A stretch of DNA of 40,576 nucleotides from Symploca sp. SIO2C1 (GTDB taxonomy: Bacteria > Cyanobacteriota > Cyanobacteriia > Cyanobacteriales > Coleofasciculaceae): NCBI GenBank assembly GCA_010692635.1, contig JAAHGL010000053.1, positions 1 through 40,576 of the forward strand. The letters are read 5' to 3'. Below, piece after piece: positions 32,662 to 40,576 of the stretch (position 1 is its first letter; the number at the start of each line of letters is the position of its first letter). Below the pieces are notes generated by a model. It saw nothing but the letters and a program-made list of their open reading frames with translations, was not told where the DNA came from and searched no databases. The translations under genes and the position numbers were made by a program.

Positions 32662-34029
32662 TTAACGAATCCACACTGTTTTAATATTGACAAACTCATG
32701 TATGCCTTGAATGCCTAATTCTCGACCATAGCCAGAACGCTTAATTCCCCCAAAAGGTATACGGGGGTCAGATTTGACTAAACCATTAATAAAGACAGCA
32801 CCGGCTTCAAGTTCGTCAATCAGTCGATTTTGTTCCTCTTCATCGGTTGTCCAAGCACTAGCTCCTAGTCCAAAAGGCGTGCTATTTGCTAACTCAATAG
32901 CAGCATCAAGGTTACTTACCCGGAAAAGTAAAGCCACCGGACCAAAAAATTCCTCTTGATCAGCAGGTGTCCCCACTGGAAAGTCAGTCAGAATAGTAGG
33001 GGGATAGAAGTTCCCAGGAAGGTGAGCCAGAGGTTTACCTCCAGTGAGCACTTTTGCTCCTTTTTCTATGCAAGCTTGGACTTGTTGGTCTAAGTCAGCG
33101 AGAATGCCAGGAGTCGCTAAAGGACCAACATCCATCTCTTCTTGCATTGGGTCACCAATTTTGAGTTTTTGGAATTTCTCTACCAAGTGTTGCTCAAATT
33201 CATCAGCGATCGCTTCCATTAAAATAAATCTTTTTGCTGCGATGCAAGATTGACCATTATTGAGCATCCGAGCTGTTACTGCTGTAGAAACTGCTGCCTC
33301 TAAATCCGCACTCTCTAGGACAATATAGGGGTCACTTCCACCCAGTTCTAGGACAGTTTTTTTAATTTGCTTACCTGCTGCTGCTGCCAAACTTGCACCT
33401 GCGGCTTCACTACCAGTTAGGGTGGCAGCTTTGACTCGCTGATCATTAATAATCCCTGCTACTTGCTCCGCACCAATTAATAAAGTCTGGAGGGCACCTT
33501 CGGGAAATCCAGCTTGTTTGATAATCTCCTCAATTGCTAAAGCACATTGGGGTACATTAGATGCATGTTTGAGCAGACCAACATTGCCAGACATCAGCGC
33601 TGGTGCGGCAAAGCGGAATACCTGCCAAAAAGGAAAATTCCAGGGCATGACTGCTAAAATAACTCCCAGAGGCTGATAGCGCACAAAACTCTGACTGGCA
33701 TCGGTAGTCGCCGGAACATCCGCGAGAAATTCAGCAGCGTGTTCGGCGTAGTAGCGGCAGACCAAAGCACATTTTTGTGCTTCAGCGATCGCTCCTTTAA
33801 TAGTCTTGCCCATTTCCATGGTCATCAGCTTACCAAAGCTGACTTTGTCACCCTCTAAAATCTCCGCTGCCTGATTGAGCCATTGTGCTCTTTGACTCAT
33901 CGGGGTTCGACGGTATTGTTCAAATGTCTGTTGCGCCAGTGCCAGCTTAGCTTCAATTGACTCTCTACTCAGGGGCTCAAAGGTCTTGAGCGTTGCCCCA
34001 GTTGCTGGGTTAATTGTAGCGATACCCAT
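32662..34029 (-). CDS. gabD: NAD(P)-dependent succinate-semialdehyde dehydrogenase (ALDH family)
   Basis: It oxidises succinate semialdehyde (or a related aldehyde) to the acid. In cyanobacteria this enzyme, with 2-oxoglutarate decarboxylase, can bypass the missing part of the TCA cycle. Visible features: MPWNFPFWQVFRFAAPALMS, the catalytic Glu of VLELGGSDPYIVLE, the catalytic Cys of NNGQSCIAAKRFI, and DPRIPFGGIKRSGYGRELG. The 455-residue length matches the cyanobacterial SSADH. The frame is open from a TTG at 34053, but ATG 34029 follows GGAGAGAAG closely and is preferred. The exact substrate is inferred from the family. Confidence 0.88.
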   Translation of the reverse strand: MGIATINPATGATLKTFEPLSRESIEAKLALAQQTFEQYRRTPMSQRAQWLNQAAEILEGDKVSFGKLMTMEMGKTIKGAIAEAQKCALVCRYYAEHAAEFLADVPATTDASQSFVRYQPLGVILAVMPWNFPFWQVFRFAAPALMSGNVGLLKHASNVPQCALAIEEIIKQAGFPEGALQTLLIGAEQVAGIINDQRVKAATLTGSEAAGASLAAAAGKQIKKTVLELGGSDPYIVLESADLEAAVSTAVTARMLNNGQSCIAAKRFILMEAIADEFEQHLVEKFQKLKIGDPMQEEMDVGPLATPGILADLDQQVQACIEKGAKVLTGGKPLAHLPGNFYPPTILTDFPVGTPADQEEFFGPVALLFRVSNLDAAIELANSTPFGLGASAWTTDEEEQNRLIDELEAGAVFINGLVKSDPRIPFGGIKRSGYGRELGIQGIHEFVNIKTVWIR

Positions 34030-34550
34030 AGCTTCTCTCCTACCCCAAAGCATCTTGGGGATAGTTCTTCTGATAATAGCTTAACTTTTTCATAACCAAT
34101 GTTGTCAACAGGATCTACAAAAAGGGTGAGGAAATTAGGGAAGGAATTTATAGCAAAGTATCCTCCCAAATCATTAGTTCTTCTTTGTTTCCCTATCTCC
34201 CCATCTCCCCATCTCCCCATCTCCCTATCTCCCCACCCTTTTCAGGGGGTTGGGATTATTGCAAATTTTTCTATACTTTCTCTAAATTTACCTAAGAGAA
34301 TACCTCCTTTTCTGGAGGTAATTATCAACAAATGTTTCATTTTACAGATATTTATCCTAATTTATACGAAAAGTTGTTATATAATAACGTTTTCTAACAG
34401 CTTCTGATTCAATCCAAAGGCAGGACTTAGGTAGCTATAAATTAACTATGCTCCGAGCAAAACCAACTAAACCACGGACGCTTAGGAAGTGTCTCGTTTA
34501 TCCTTAGGGTGGAAGTAAGATGACAGTCGTAGGATTACCTTTAAAAAAGC
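34030..34550. other. Intergenic region with CATCTCCC tandem repeats
   Basis: These 521 bases separate divergent genes. A run of CCCTATCTCCCCATCTCCCC units lies at 34191-34238, followed by AT-rich DNA. No credible gene is seen; the short frames here come from the repeats. Confidence 0.6.
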
Positions 34551-35009
34551 ATGGAATATTTGAATATTTTTCCTTATGGTGAGCAGAAGTTTAGTGATGT
34601 TATTAGTGTGCAAAATTCTACCACTAAACCGCCATTAGTTTTAGTGGTCGATGACGACGAAGATAATTTGCTGCTGATGACTCATGTGCTAGATCATTTG
34701 GGCTTTTCCTGGATCACGGCAGTTGACGGCATCAGCGCTTTACAAAAAGCCCAAACTGCTCAACCAGCTTTGATTTTATTAGATATTCTCATGCCCCATA
34801 TGAGTGGTGCTGAAGTTTTAGCTCGGCTGAAGGAAGACTCAACAGTTAAAAAAATTCCCGTAATTGCGGTAACAGCTTTGGCTAATACCTCAGAGCGAGA
34901 AGATCTAATGCTGGCAGGCTTCGATGATTACGTCAGCAAACCCTACATGCTAGAAGACGTTGAAGCAGCACTTCAGCGCCATTTGTGCTTACCAGCAACC
35001 GTAACTTAA
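34551..35009 (+). CDS. CheY-like response regulator (receiver domain only)
   Basis: This is a 152-residue stand-alone receiver domain of a two-component pathway. The acidic pocket is in VLVVDDDEDNLLL, the phospho-acceptor Asp is in LILLDILMPHMSG, the switch Thr in VIAVTALANTSERE and the conserved Lys in YVSKPYMLEDVEAAL. No output domain is attached; it probably binds a partner protein. A cyclase gene follows about 450 bases downstream; a link is possible but not shown. Confidence 0.93.
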   Translation: MEYLNIFPYGEQKFSDVISVQNSTTKPPLVLVVDDDEDNLLLMTHVLDHLGFSWITAVDGISALQKAQTAQPALILLDILMPHMSGAEVLARLKEDSTVKKIPVIAVTALANTSEREDLMLAGFDDYVSKPYMLEDVEAALQRHLCLPATVT

Positions 35010-35463
35010 ATTACAAGCTAACATTTAAGACCAACACCTATGTGCTGTCACACACCGTCCGACGCCAGGGTAAAAATCTATCAAATATCTGTTATATCCC
35101 TCTATGTTTCAGTGAGATGCTCATCAGCTATTGCTCACAACAAAGAATAACAATCTTTCTGAGAAATTTCTCATTCTTGATTCCCTCTTTTTAGACTAAC
35201 ATAGATAATTTGGCACTCTTTGAGAACTATGAGTAAAAGTTACTTGTGAGCTAAAATTTCCAATATTACTTGGTACTCAAGGGACATATCTACTGCGATA
35301 GCAAATGTACCTGCCAAACAACTTCTGTTCAACATGCTTGTCCTGGGTGGTCACTAAGATTTATAAAACAAAAGCGGATTCATCTGTCGTCAAGCTTGTA
35401 TTACTAAGTAAGTTACTAATTTTGGCAGTTGATGACCAAGCAAGCGCCAAGAGAGGTTAGAGT
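35010..35463. other. Intergenic region between response regulator and cyclase genes
   Basis: These 454 bases are AT-rich with no convincing gene, repeat or terminator. GAGAGG (about 35452) is the likely ribosome binding site of the following GTG-started gene. Confidence 0.5.
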
Positions 35464-37065
35464 GTGCCATATTTAATCCAAAACCCAGACGCTCCTAGCC
35501 CAGAAATTCATAAGTTGAAACGTGGTGTGAACACCATTGGACGGGAGATCGACAACAGCATTATTGTGGCTGACAGAAGTCTCTCTCGTCACCATGCTCA
35601 AATTCTGATTGCTGAAGAGCAGGTGATTATCACCGATTTAGGGAGCCTCAATAACACCTTCGTTAACGAATATAAAATTGATCAGTGCGAACTCAAAGAC
35701 GGAGACTTGATACGTTATGGCGCTGTAGTATTTCTCTTTGTGCAAGCGATTGAGAGTTCTAAGCCAGAGCCTTTGGGGGGTGAAGGGTCAAATTTATCTA
35801 TTATTGGCAGATTAGCACCAGAGAAAACTCGTGTAGCCCTGCAAGACTTACTAGATCACAACAACTCACAACAAAAAGGTACAGTCCTCATGCTACGGCA
35901 AAGAAATGCCGAGCAGCGAGCATTAGACAAGTTAAAGATTTTGTTAGAAGTGAGCCAGCAGCTTTCTTCTCCGGAAGAACCCCAGAAACTATTAGAGAAA
36001 ATTCTCGATCTGCTGATGCAAATTATGAATGTAGATCGGGCAATAATCCTGATGTTTAACCAACAAACTGGGGAGCTTGAGCAAAAAGCGGTCAAGTTTC
36101 GAGGTGGAATACCTACTGATGGCCAGATTTACAGTACCACTATCACCAATTTTGTCCACGAACATGGAGAAGCTATTCTCATCTCTGATGCCATTGTTGA
36201 CAATCGCTTCTATGATGCTAATTCGATTTTGGCACAGGCAATCCGTGCTTCTATGTGTGTGCCCCTCAAGCCCAGAGATAAAGTGATTGGAGTATTGTAT
36301 GCTGATAATCTCTCCATGGTAAATGTTTACCGCCAGGAAGATTTGGAGTTTCTCACAGCTTTGGCTAACCAAGCAGCGATCGCGATTGAAAATGCCAAAC
36401 TCTACAAGCAGATTGAAACAGAAGCGGTAATGCGGGCTAAATTTGAGAGCTTTTTTCCAGAAGCTGTTAGTAAAAAGCTTAAGGAAGAAGGCAAGCTGAA
36501 GATTGTTGATACGGAGGTGACAGCACTGTTTGCCGATATCAGTAGCTTTACCCAAATGTGCTCTCGAATGGAGCCACGGCAAGTAATTGAGATGCTCAAT
36601 GAATACTTCCAGGTGATGGTGGAGGATATTATCTTTAAGTATGAGGGTACATTAGAGCAGTATATTGGGGATGGGCTGCTAGCAATTTGGGGTGCTCCTT
36701 ATCGGCAACCAGATGATGCCAAGCGAGCTGTTCAATCAGCGATCGCTATGCAGCGGGCAGTTGAGGGCTTGAATCAGGATTGGATCAGGCGACGGAATTT
36801 ACGGATTAAGATCCACATCGGACTCAATACGGGAAAAGTTGCAGCGGGAAACATTGGTTCACCGAAGCTGATTCGATATGGAACCATTGGGGACACCACA
36901 AATTTGGCTAGCCGCATCTGTGATGTTGCTAAGGGGGGTGAAATCCTAATTTCTCACACTACCTTAAAACACTTGAGCGATCGCACAATTCCTGTAGTCA
37001 AACTTCCCCCAGTTCGGGTTAAGGGGAAACAACAACCTCTTCAGCTCTATCGCGTACTTTATTAG
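35464..37065 (+). CDS. FHA-GAF-class III nucleotidyl cyclase
   Basis: It is a 533-residue cytoplasmic sensor cyclase. The N-terminal FHA domain binds phosphothreonine peptides (GREIDNSI 26-33, SRHHA 41-45, N63/T65 region). A GAF domain (about 155-310) senses small ligands. The class III cyclase domain (about 348-525) has both metal-binding aspartates (Asp358 in FADISSF, Asp403 in YIGDG) and the transition-state Asn480 and Arg484 (NLASRI). The two purine-recognition positions are unusual: Gln399 where adenylyl cyclases have Lys, and Gly473 where Asp/Thr is usual. So whether it makes cAMP, cGMP or neither needs a test. Start is GTG 35464 with GAGAGG upstream. Confidence 0.9.
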   Translation: MPYLIQNPDAPSPEIHKLKRGVNTIGREIDNSIIVADRSLSRHHAQILIAEEQVIITDLGSLNNTFVNEYKIDQCELKDGDLIRYGAVVFLFVQAIESSKPEPLGGEGSNLSIIGRLAPEKTRVALQDLLDHNNSQQKGTVLMLRQRNAEQRALDKLKILLEVSQQLSSPEEPQKLLEKILDLLMQIMNVDRAIILMFNQQTGELEQKAVKFRGGIPTDGQIYSTTITNFVHEHGEAILISDAIVDNRFYDANSILAQAIRASMCVPLKPRDKVIGVLYADNLSMVNVYRQEDLEFLTALANQAAIAIENAKLYKQIETEAVMRAKFESFFPEAVSKKLKEEGKLKIVDTEVTALFADISSFTQMCSRMEPRQVIEMLNEYFQVMVEDIIFKYEGTLEQYIGDGLLAIWGAPYRQPDDAKRAVQSAIAMQRAVEGLNQDWIRRRNLRIKIHIGLNTGKVAAGNIGSPKLIRYGTIGDTTNLASRICDVAKGGEILISHTTLKHLSDRTIPVVKLPPVRVKGKQQPLQLYRVLY

Positions 37066-37130
37066 GTGGTAGGTTTTAGGTGTTAGGTGTTAGGTTTTAT
37101 AGCATTTCTCAGTCTAGTGAGGTACAGATC

Positions 37131-37279
37131 CTATTCCCTATTCCCCATTCCCTATTCCCTATTCCCCATTCCCCATTCCCCATTCCCTATTCCCCATTCC
37201 CCATTCCCCATTCCCTATTCCCTATTCCCCATTCCCCATTCCCCATTCCCCATTCCCCATTCCCCATTCCCCATTCCCA
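37131..37279. repeat. CATTCCC heptanucleotide tandem repeat
   Basis: About 21 head-to-tail units of TTCCCCA/TTCCCTA. It lies between the cyclase and aspartate kinase genes, which converge. The open frames through it are artefacts. Confidence 0.92.
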
Positions 37280-37330
37280 AAAACCAGGCTCTTTGTACCT
37301 CATCTAAATGAAAAACACTGTAGGTTTTTT

Positions 37331-39142
37331 CTACACTGGAACCTTAATTTGCTTACTACCTGCTAAACCAAAAGCCTGGTGAATTGTTTGCAGGGCAATG
37401 ATTCCTTGGTCTTGATCCACAACACAGCTAATCTTAATTTCTGAGGTGGTAATCATCTGAATATTGATTTTGTGTTGTGCTAGAGCTGCAAACATTTTGG
37501 CAGCGATACCAGGTTGTCCGATCATCCCGGCTCCAACGATACTAACTTTAGCAATTTCTGTATCTAGCAGTATCTCAGCCTGTTCTAAAACCGGTGCTGC
37601 TTGTTGCAGTACTTTCCGCGCTGCTTCACCATCGGCTTGGGAGACAGTAAAGGCAAGATCCCTGGTGGTAATGCCGTCAATCACCCGACAGCGTTGAGAC
37701 TGGATAATCATATCAACACTGATGTTTTGCTCTGCTAAGAGTCCAAAGATTTTAGCCGCACTACCCGGACGATCTGGAATGTAACGAATTGCTAAACGAG
37801 CTTGGTTAAGATCAAGGGCAACCCCTCTAACAGCAGATTGGGTATCCCGAGCGGGAGATGGGGAAGTGGGGACTGGAGAACTGTTGATTTGGAAAGTGTG
37901 GCACAAAGAAGCGATCGCGCGATCGCTATCTTGGGAGGCAATGACGCAGCTTACTTTGACTTCAGAAGTGGAAATCATCTCAATATTGATGTCAGCTGCC
38001 GCTAGGGTGGCGAACATTTGGGCAGCAATGCCGGGGCGCCCAATCATCCCTGCGCCAGTAATTGAGATTTTGGCAATGTCCCTGTCTACTATTACCTCTG
38101 CTTCTTCGGGATGGGCAGTTTTTTGGCTGCGGAGGGCAGGAGCAATGGCTTCTGATACAGCTTCGGCTCGTTTGAGAATATTTTTGCTGACGGTAAAGGC
38201 AATATCATTACTATTACCTTCGTGGATTGATTGGATAATCAAGTCTATATCCAAGTCTTCAACCGCAATCTCTCCAAATAACTGAGCTGCCACACCAGGA
38301 CGATCCGGTACTCGCAACAGGGCTACTTTTGCCTGATCCGTATCATATTCTATTGCTGAGACTGGTAAGGCGATTTCTAATCCTTCCGTAGAACGAGGCT
38401 GAGGTAAAGGGGAAATTACCCTAGTACCAGGATCATCCGTCCAACTGGATAGTACTACCAACGGGACGCCATAATTCCGGGCAATTTCCACAGCACGGGG
38501 ATGGAGTACTTTAGCTCCCAAGCTGGCTAATTCCAGCATTTCATCAGAGGTAATCTCATCCATCAGCTGAGCATCGCTTACTAAGCGGGGGTCAGCAGTT
38601 AAAATTCCTGGTACATCAGTGTAAATTTCACAACGATTGGCTCCTAAGGAAGCAGCTAATGCTACTGCTGAGGTATCAGAACCACCACGTCCTAAGGTAG
38701 TAATTTCCATGTCACTGGTACTGCTGATACCCTGAAATCCAGCTACTACTACTACTTTCCCTTCTTTGAGATGTCTCTCCAAGCGCTGAGTTTCAATATT
38801 AAGAATGCGGGCGCGGCTATGTTGTGCTTCCGTGACAATGCCCACCTGTGCCCCTGTTAGGGAAATTGCTGGTTGCCCCAACTCCTGCAATGCCATAGAC
38901 AACAAGGCAATGGAGACTTGCTCCCCTGTAGAAAGCAGCATATCCATTTCCCGGCGGCAGGGATTAGGAGAAATGGCATTAGCCAGTTGCACTAAACCAT
39001 CGGTAGTTTTACCCATCGCCGAAACGACAACCACCACAGCATCCCCAGTTTGAGCTGTTTTCCTGACCCGTTGCGCTACAGCTTGGATACGTTCTACTGA
39101 ACCAACGGAAGTACCACCGTATTTCTGAACAACTAATGACAT
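37331..39142 (-). CDS. lysC: Aspartate kinase, four ACT domains
   Basis: It phosphorylates aspartate, the entry to lysine, threonine and methionine synthesis. The kinase core starts [20 protein letters not shown] and includes [38 protein letters not shown] and [15 protein letters not shown]. The C-terminal half (about 265-600) has two tandem pairs of ACT domains (for example [20 protein letters not shown] and [20 protein letters not shown]), a cyanobacterial arrangement, for feedback by lysine and threonine. At 603 residues it is complete. Start ATG 39142. No other pathway genes are nearby. Confidence 0.96.
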   Translation of the reverse strand: MSLVVQKYGGTSVGSVERIQAVAQRVRKTAQTGDAVVVVVSAMGKTTDGLVQLANAISPNPCRREMDMLLSTGEQVSIALLSMALQELGQPAISLTGAQVGIVTEAQHSRARILNIETQRLERHLKEGKVVVVAGFQGISSTSDMEITTLGRGGSDTSAVALAASLGANRCEIYTDVPGILTADPRLVSDAQLMDEITSDEMLELASLGAKVLHPRAVEIARNYGVPLVVLSSWTDDPGTRVISPLPQPRSTEGLEIALPVSAIEYDTDQAKVALLRVPDRPGVAAQLFGEIAVEDLDIDLIIQSIHEGNSNDIAFTVSKNILKRAEAVSEAIAPALRSQKTAHPEEAEVIVDRDIAKISITGAGMIGRPGIAAQMFATLAAADINIEMISTSEVKVSCVIASQDSDRAIASLCHTFQINSSPVPTSPSPARDTQSAVRGVALDLNQARLAIRYIPDRPGSAAKIFGLLAEQNISVDMIIQSQRCRVIDGITTRDLAFTVSQADGEAARKVLQQAAPVLEQAEILLDTEIAKVSIVGAGMIGQPGIAAKMFAALAQHKINIQMITTSEIKISCVVDQDQGIIALQTIHQAFGLAGSKQIKVPV

Positions 39143-39651
39143 AATCTTGATCCCATCAAGCTTATTTACGATACCTTGAACGAGTCAAGGATGCAAAGAA
39201 AGGGTGTTAGGTGTTAGATCTCAAGGGGTGAAAAAAAGCTCAAAACGAGACAGGGTGTGGGGCAATACTGCTCGGTTAAGAGAAATTATCGGTTAAAAAG
39301 CTGGGGGAGCTGAGGGAGCTGGGGAAGAGGGATTAGGCAATGGTGACAAGTTAAGGTAAAAGTGTCGTTGTCAAGGGAGCTGGGGGAGCTGAGAAAGCTG
39401 AGGGAGCTGGGGAAGCTGAGAAAGCTGAGGAAGAAGAATATAATTTTTCAACCTCAGCCTGACTCAAATCGAGAGTTTTGTTGGGATTACAGGCGCGAAA
39501 CGGTTGGCTTAAGTCTACTTCCACCACACAAACATCCCCCCAATGTGAATGAAATTGCACATATCCTGTGGAACAGGCTTCCAGCCTGTCGCAGAATTAA
39601 GAATTAAGAATTAAGAATGCTTATAGAGTAACGATTCTATCTATTGTCTGT
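39143..39651. repeat. Repeat-rich intergenic region
   Basis: It contains GGGAGCTGAGGGAGCTGGGG runs (about 39304-39327 and 39376-39425), the palindrome AACAGGCTTCCAGCCTGT near 39571-39588, and AGAATTAAGAATTAAGAATT (39592-39617). AATGTGAATGAAATTGCACA (39542-39561) repeats the flank of the element at 3530-3549. A - strand frame at 39351-39560 is considered in the findings. Confidence 0.65.
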
Positions 39652-40254
39652 CTACCAAATTTTTGCCATCTGTAAAACCAACCCTGGTAATTCTGGATCA
39701 CCACTGACTACATCGGGATTATCAAAAATCACTGGAGCTTGATTTGGTCGATAGAGATAAACTGTTCGATTTTTGCGATCGATTAACCAACCTAGCAATG
39801 CTCCATTGTCGATATACTCTTGCATCTTAGCTTGTAAACTACTTAAGGTATCGCTAGCAGACCTTAACTCAACGACAAAGTCAGGACAAATGGGAGCAAA
39901 GGAAGCCTTTTGTGCTTCCGTCAAACCATTCCAGCGATCGCTTTTTATCCATGCGGCATCGGGAGAACGAGTTGCACCATTCGGCAGCGTGAATCCTGAA
40001 CTAGAGTCAAAACCAATACCTGTACCGTCTTGCTCTGCCCATAATCCGAGCTGCACAGCCAAGTTAAAATTGCGGTTTCCGGTGTCTGAAAAAGCAGGTG
40101 GCATGATTATTACTTCCCCAGCGGCAGTGCGCTCAATCCGTAGCTCTCGGTTTGCCTGACAGAATTCGTAGAACTGTTCCCTCGTCATCTGAACTAACCC
40201 TGGGAGGTTAACTCTCATGGGAGTCATTGGAGCCTGAATACGTAGTGTAGTCAT
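39652..40254 (-). CDS. Uma2 family endonuclease-fold protein (DUF820)
   Basis: This 200-residue protein belongs to the Uma2/DUF820 family, which has a PD-(D/E)XK nuclease fold and is greatly expanded in cyanobacteria. The conserved pieces are MTREQFYEFCQANRELRIER, SGFTLPNGATRSPDAAWIKS (active-site Asp) and CPDFVVELRSASDTLSSLQA (Glu in VVEL), then GWLIDRKNRTVYLYRP. The biological role is unknown. ATG 40254 is used; an in-frame Met at residue 10 is an alternative. Flanked by tandem repeats on both sides. Confidence 0.93.
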   Translation of the reverse strand: MTTLRIQAPMTPMRVNLPGLVQMTREQFYEFCQANRELRIERTAAGEVIIMPPAFSDTGNRNFNLAVQLGLWAEQDGTGIGFDSSSGFTLPNGATRSPDAAWIKSDRWNGLTEAQKASFAPICPDFVVELRSASDTLSSLQAKMQEYIDNGALLGWLIDRKNRTVYLYRPNQAPVIFDNPDVVSGDPELPGLVLQMAKIW

Positions 40255-40576
40255 ACAGGAACCTCTACTTTACCGATGGGTCTCAGTGTATCTATATCTT
40301 CTGCTCTGTTGGGCCGTATTGCATAGACCCAGCAGTGAATAGATTCTTTTTCAGCAAACTTTAAGTGATACCTTTATATATGAGCGCACACCTTTCCCAT
40401 TATGATTGGAATCATAGCAAGAAATAATGGCAAATGCAACCAACTTACCCAATGGATAATGGATAATGGATAATGGATAATGGATAATTGATAATTGATA
40501 ATTAATCAATTTGGTTTAAAGCCTCTCCTTTAAAGGAGAAAAAAAAGAAACAAGATTTCCTTATCTTCAATCAAGC
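40255..40576. repeat. Terminal stretch with GGATAAT and TTGATAA tandem repeats
   Basis: These 322 bases contain no gene. GGATAAT (about 40453-40485) and then TTGATAA (about 40485-40503) are tandemly repeated. Their mix resembles the long hairpin region after hisS. Confidence 0.7.

Noticed and set aside
35856-36599. Long - strand frames opposite the cyclase gene
   Set aside because: Opposite-strand shadows of a well-conserved coding sequence.
37131-37279. Possible CRISPR array
   Set aside because: Units are 7 bases and contiguous; there are no spacers and no cas genes.
37080-37311. Two frames of IPHSPFPIPYS-type repeats
   Set aside because: Simple translation of the CATTCCC tandem repeat.

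Overview
The window reads as chromosomal DNA of a filamentous cyanobacterium. PipX, a cyanobacterial-type SepF, sucrose-phosphate phosphatase, XisH/XisI, a four-ACT-domain aspartate kinase and many GCGATCGC (HIP1) sites all point that way. The very high load of short tandem repeats and small inverted-repeat elements between genes fits large-genome Oscillatoriales-type cyanobacteria; a Moorena-like genus is only a guess. No transposase, rRNA, tRNA or CRISPR array was recognised.

Layout. (1) 1-4807, + strand: the end of a small inverted-repeat element, then an ECF-like sigma factor, a TPR protein, a small coiled-coil protein and a formyltransferase-fold enzyme. (2) 4961-8035, - strand: six consecutive small genes. 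Four clearly carry the RebB ('killing trait', R-body) core and two are divergent relatives. This is the most unusual system in the window: a putative R-body (refractile ribbon) locus, with one member fused to a Gly/Asn linker and a long coiled coil. It faces the sigma factor/TPR genes convergently. (3) 8310-10586, - strand: proC, sepF and pipX in the usual cyanobacterial order, but without the pipY (YggS-type PLP protein) gene normally next to pipX. (4) hisS, then a 1051-residue cyanobacterial protein whose coding sequence has absorbed an interspersed repeat in frame. (5) 16267-20122: xisH-xisI converging on a two-gene operon of a membrane-anchored NACHT ATPase and a truncated sulfatase-modifying-factor-like protein with a DLNR tetrapeptide repeat; this may be a defence-related island. 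(6) 20401-32559: mixed metabolic and envelope genes (aldo/keto reductase with a cysteine-less ferredoxin-like tail, DUF924, a secreted triple-repeat Cys protein, [2Fe-2S] ferredoxin, M23 peptidase, BirA, Panacea, SPP, DUF1350, PhoU, cupin, Pro-rich secreted protein). (7) 32662-40254: aldehyde dehydrogenase, response regulator, FHA-GAF-cyclase, aspartate kinase and Uma2 nuclease-fold protein.

How the parts may work together. The sigma factor and TPR protein are plausible regulators or chaperones of the reb genes, but only position supports this. PipX links to nitrogen/PII signalling, and SepF/ProC travel with it. NACHT plus the SUMF1-like partner resembles bacterial NLR-like immune operons. 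The rest is ordinary core metabolism separated by repeats.

Mobile and repeat structure. A small inverted-repeat element with termini AGGGCTTGCTGAATAAGT occurs complete at 29733-29983 and partial at 1-126, with two solo ends. At three gene ends, its terminus supplies the stop codon. Other families include heptanucleotide tandem repeats, GTAGGTTGGGTGG elements, GGGCGGGTT multi-hairpin elements and an AAGAAACAAG...CTTGTTTCT family.
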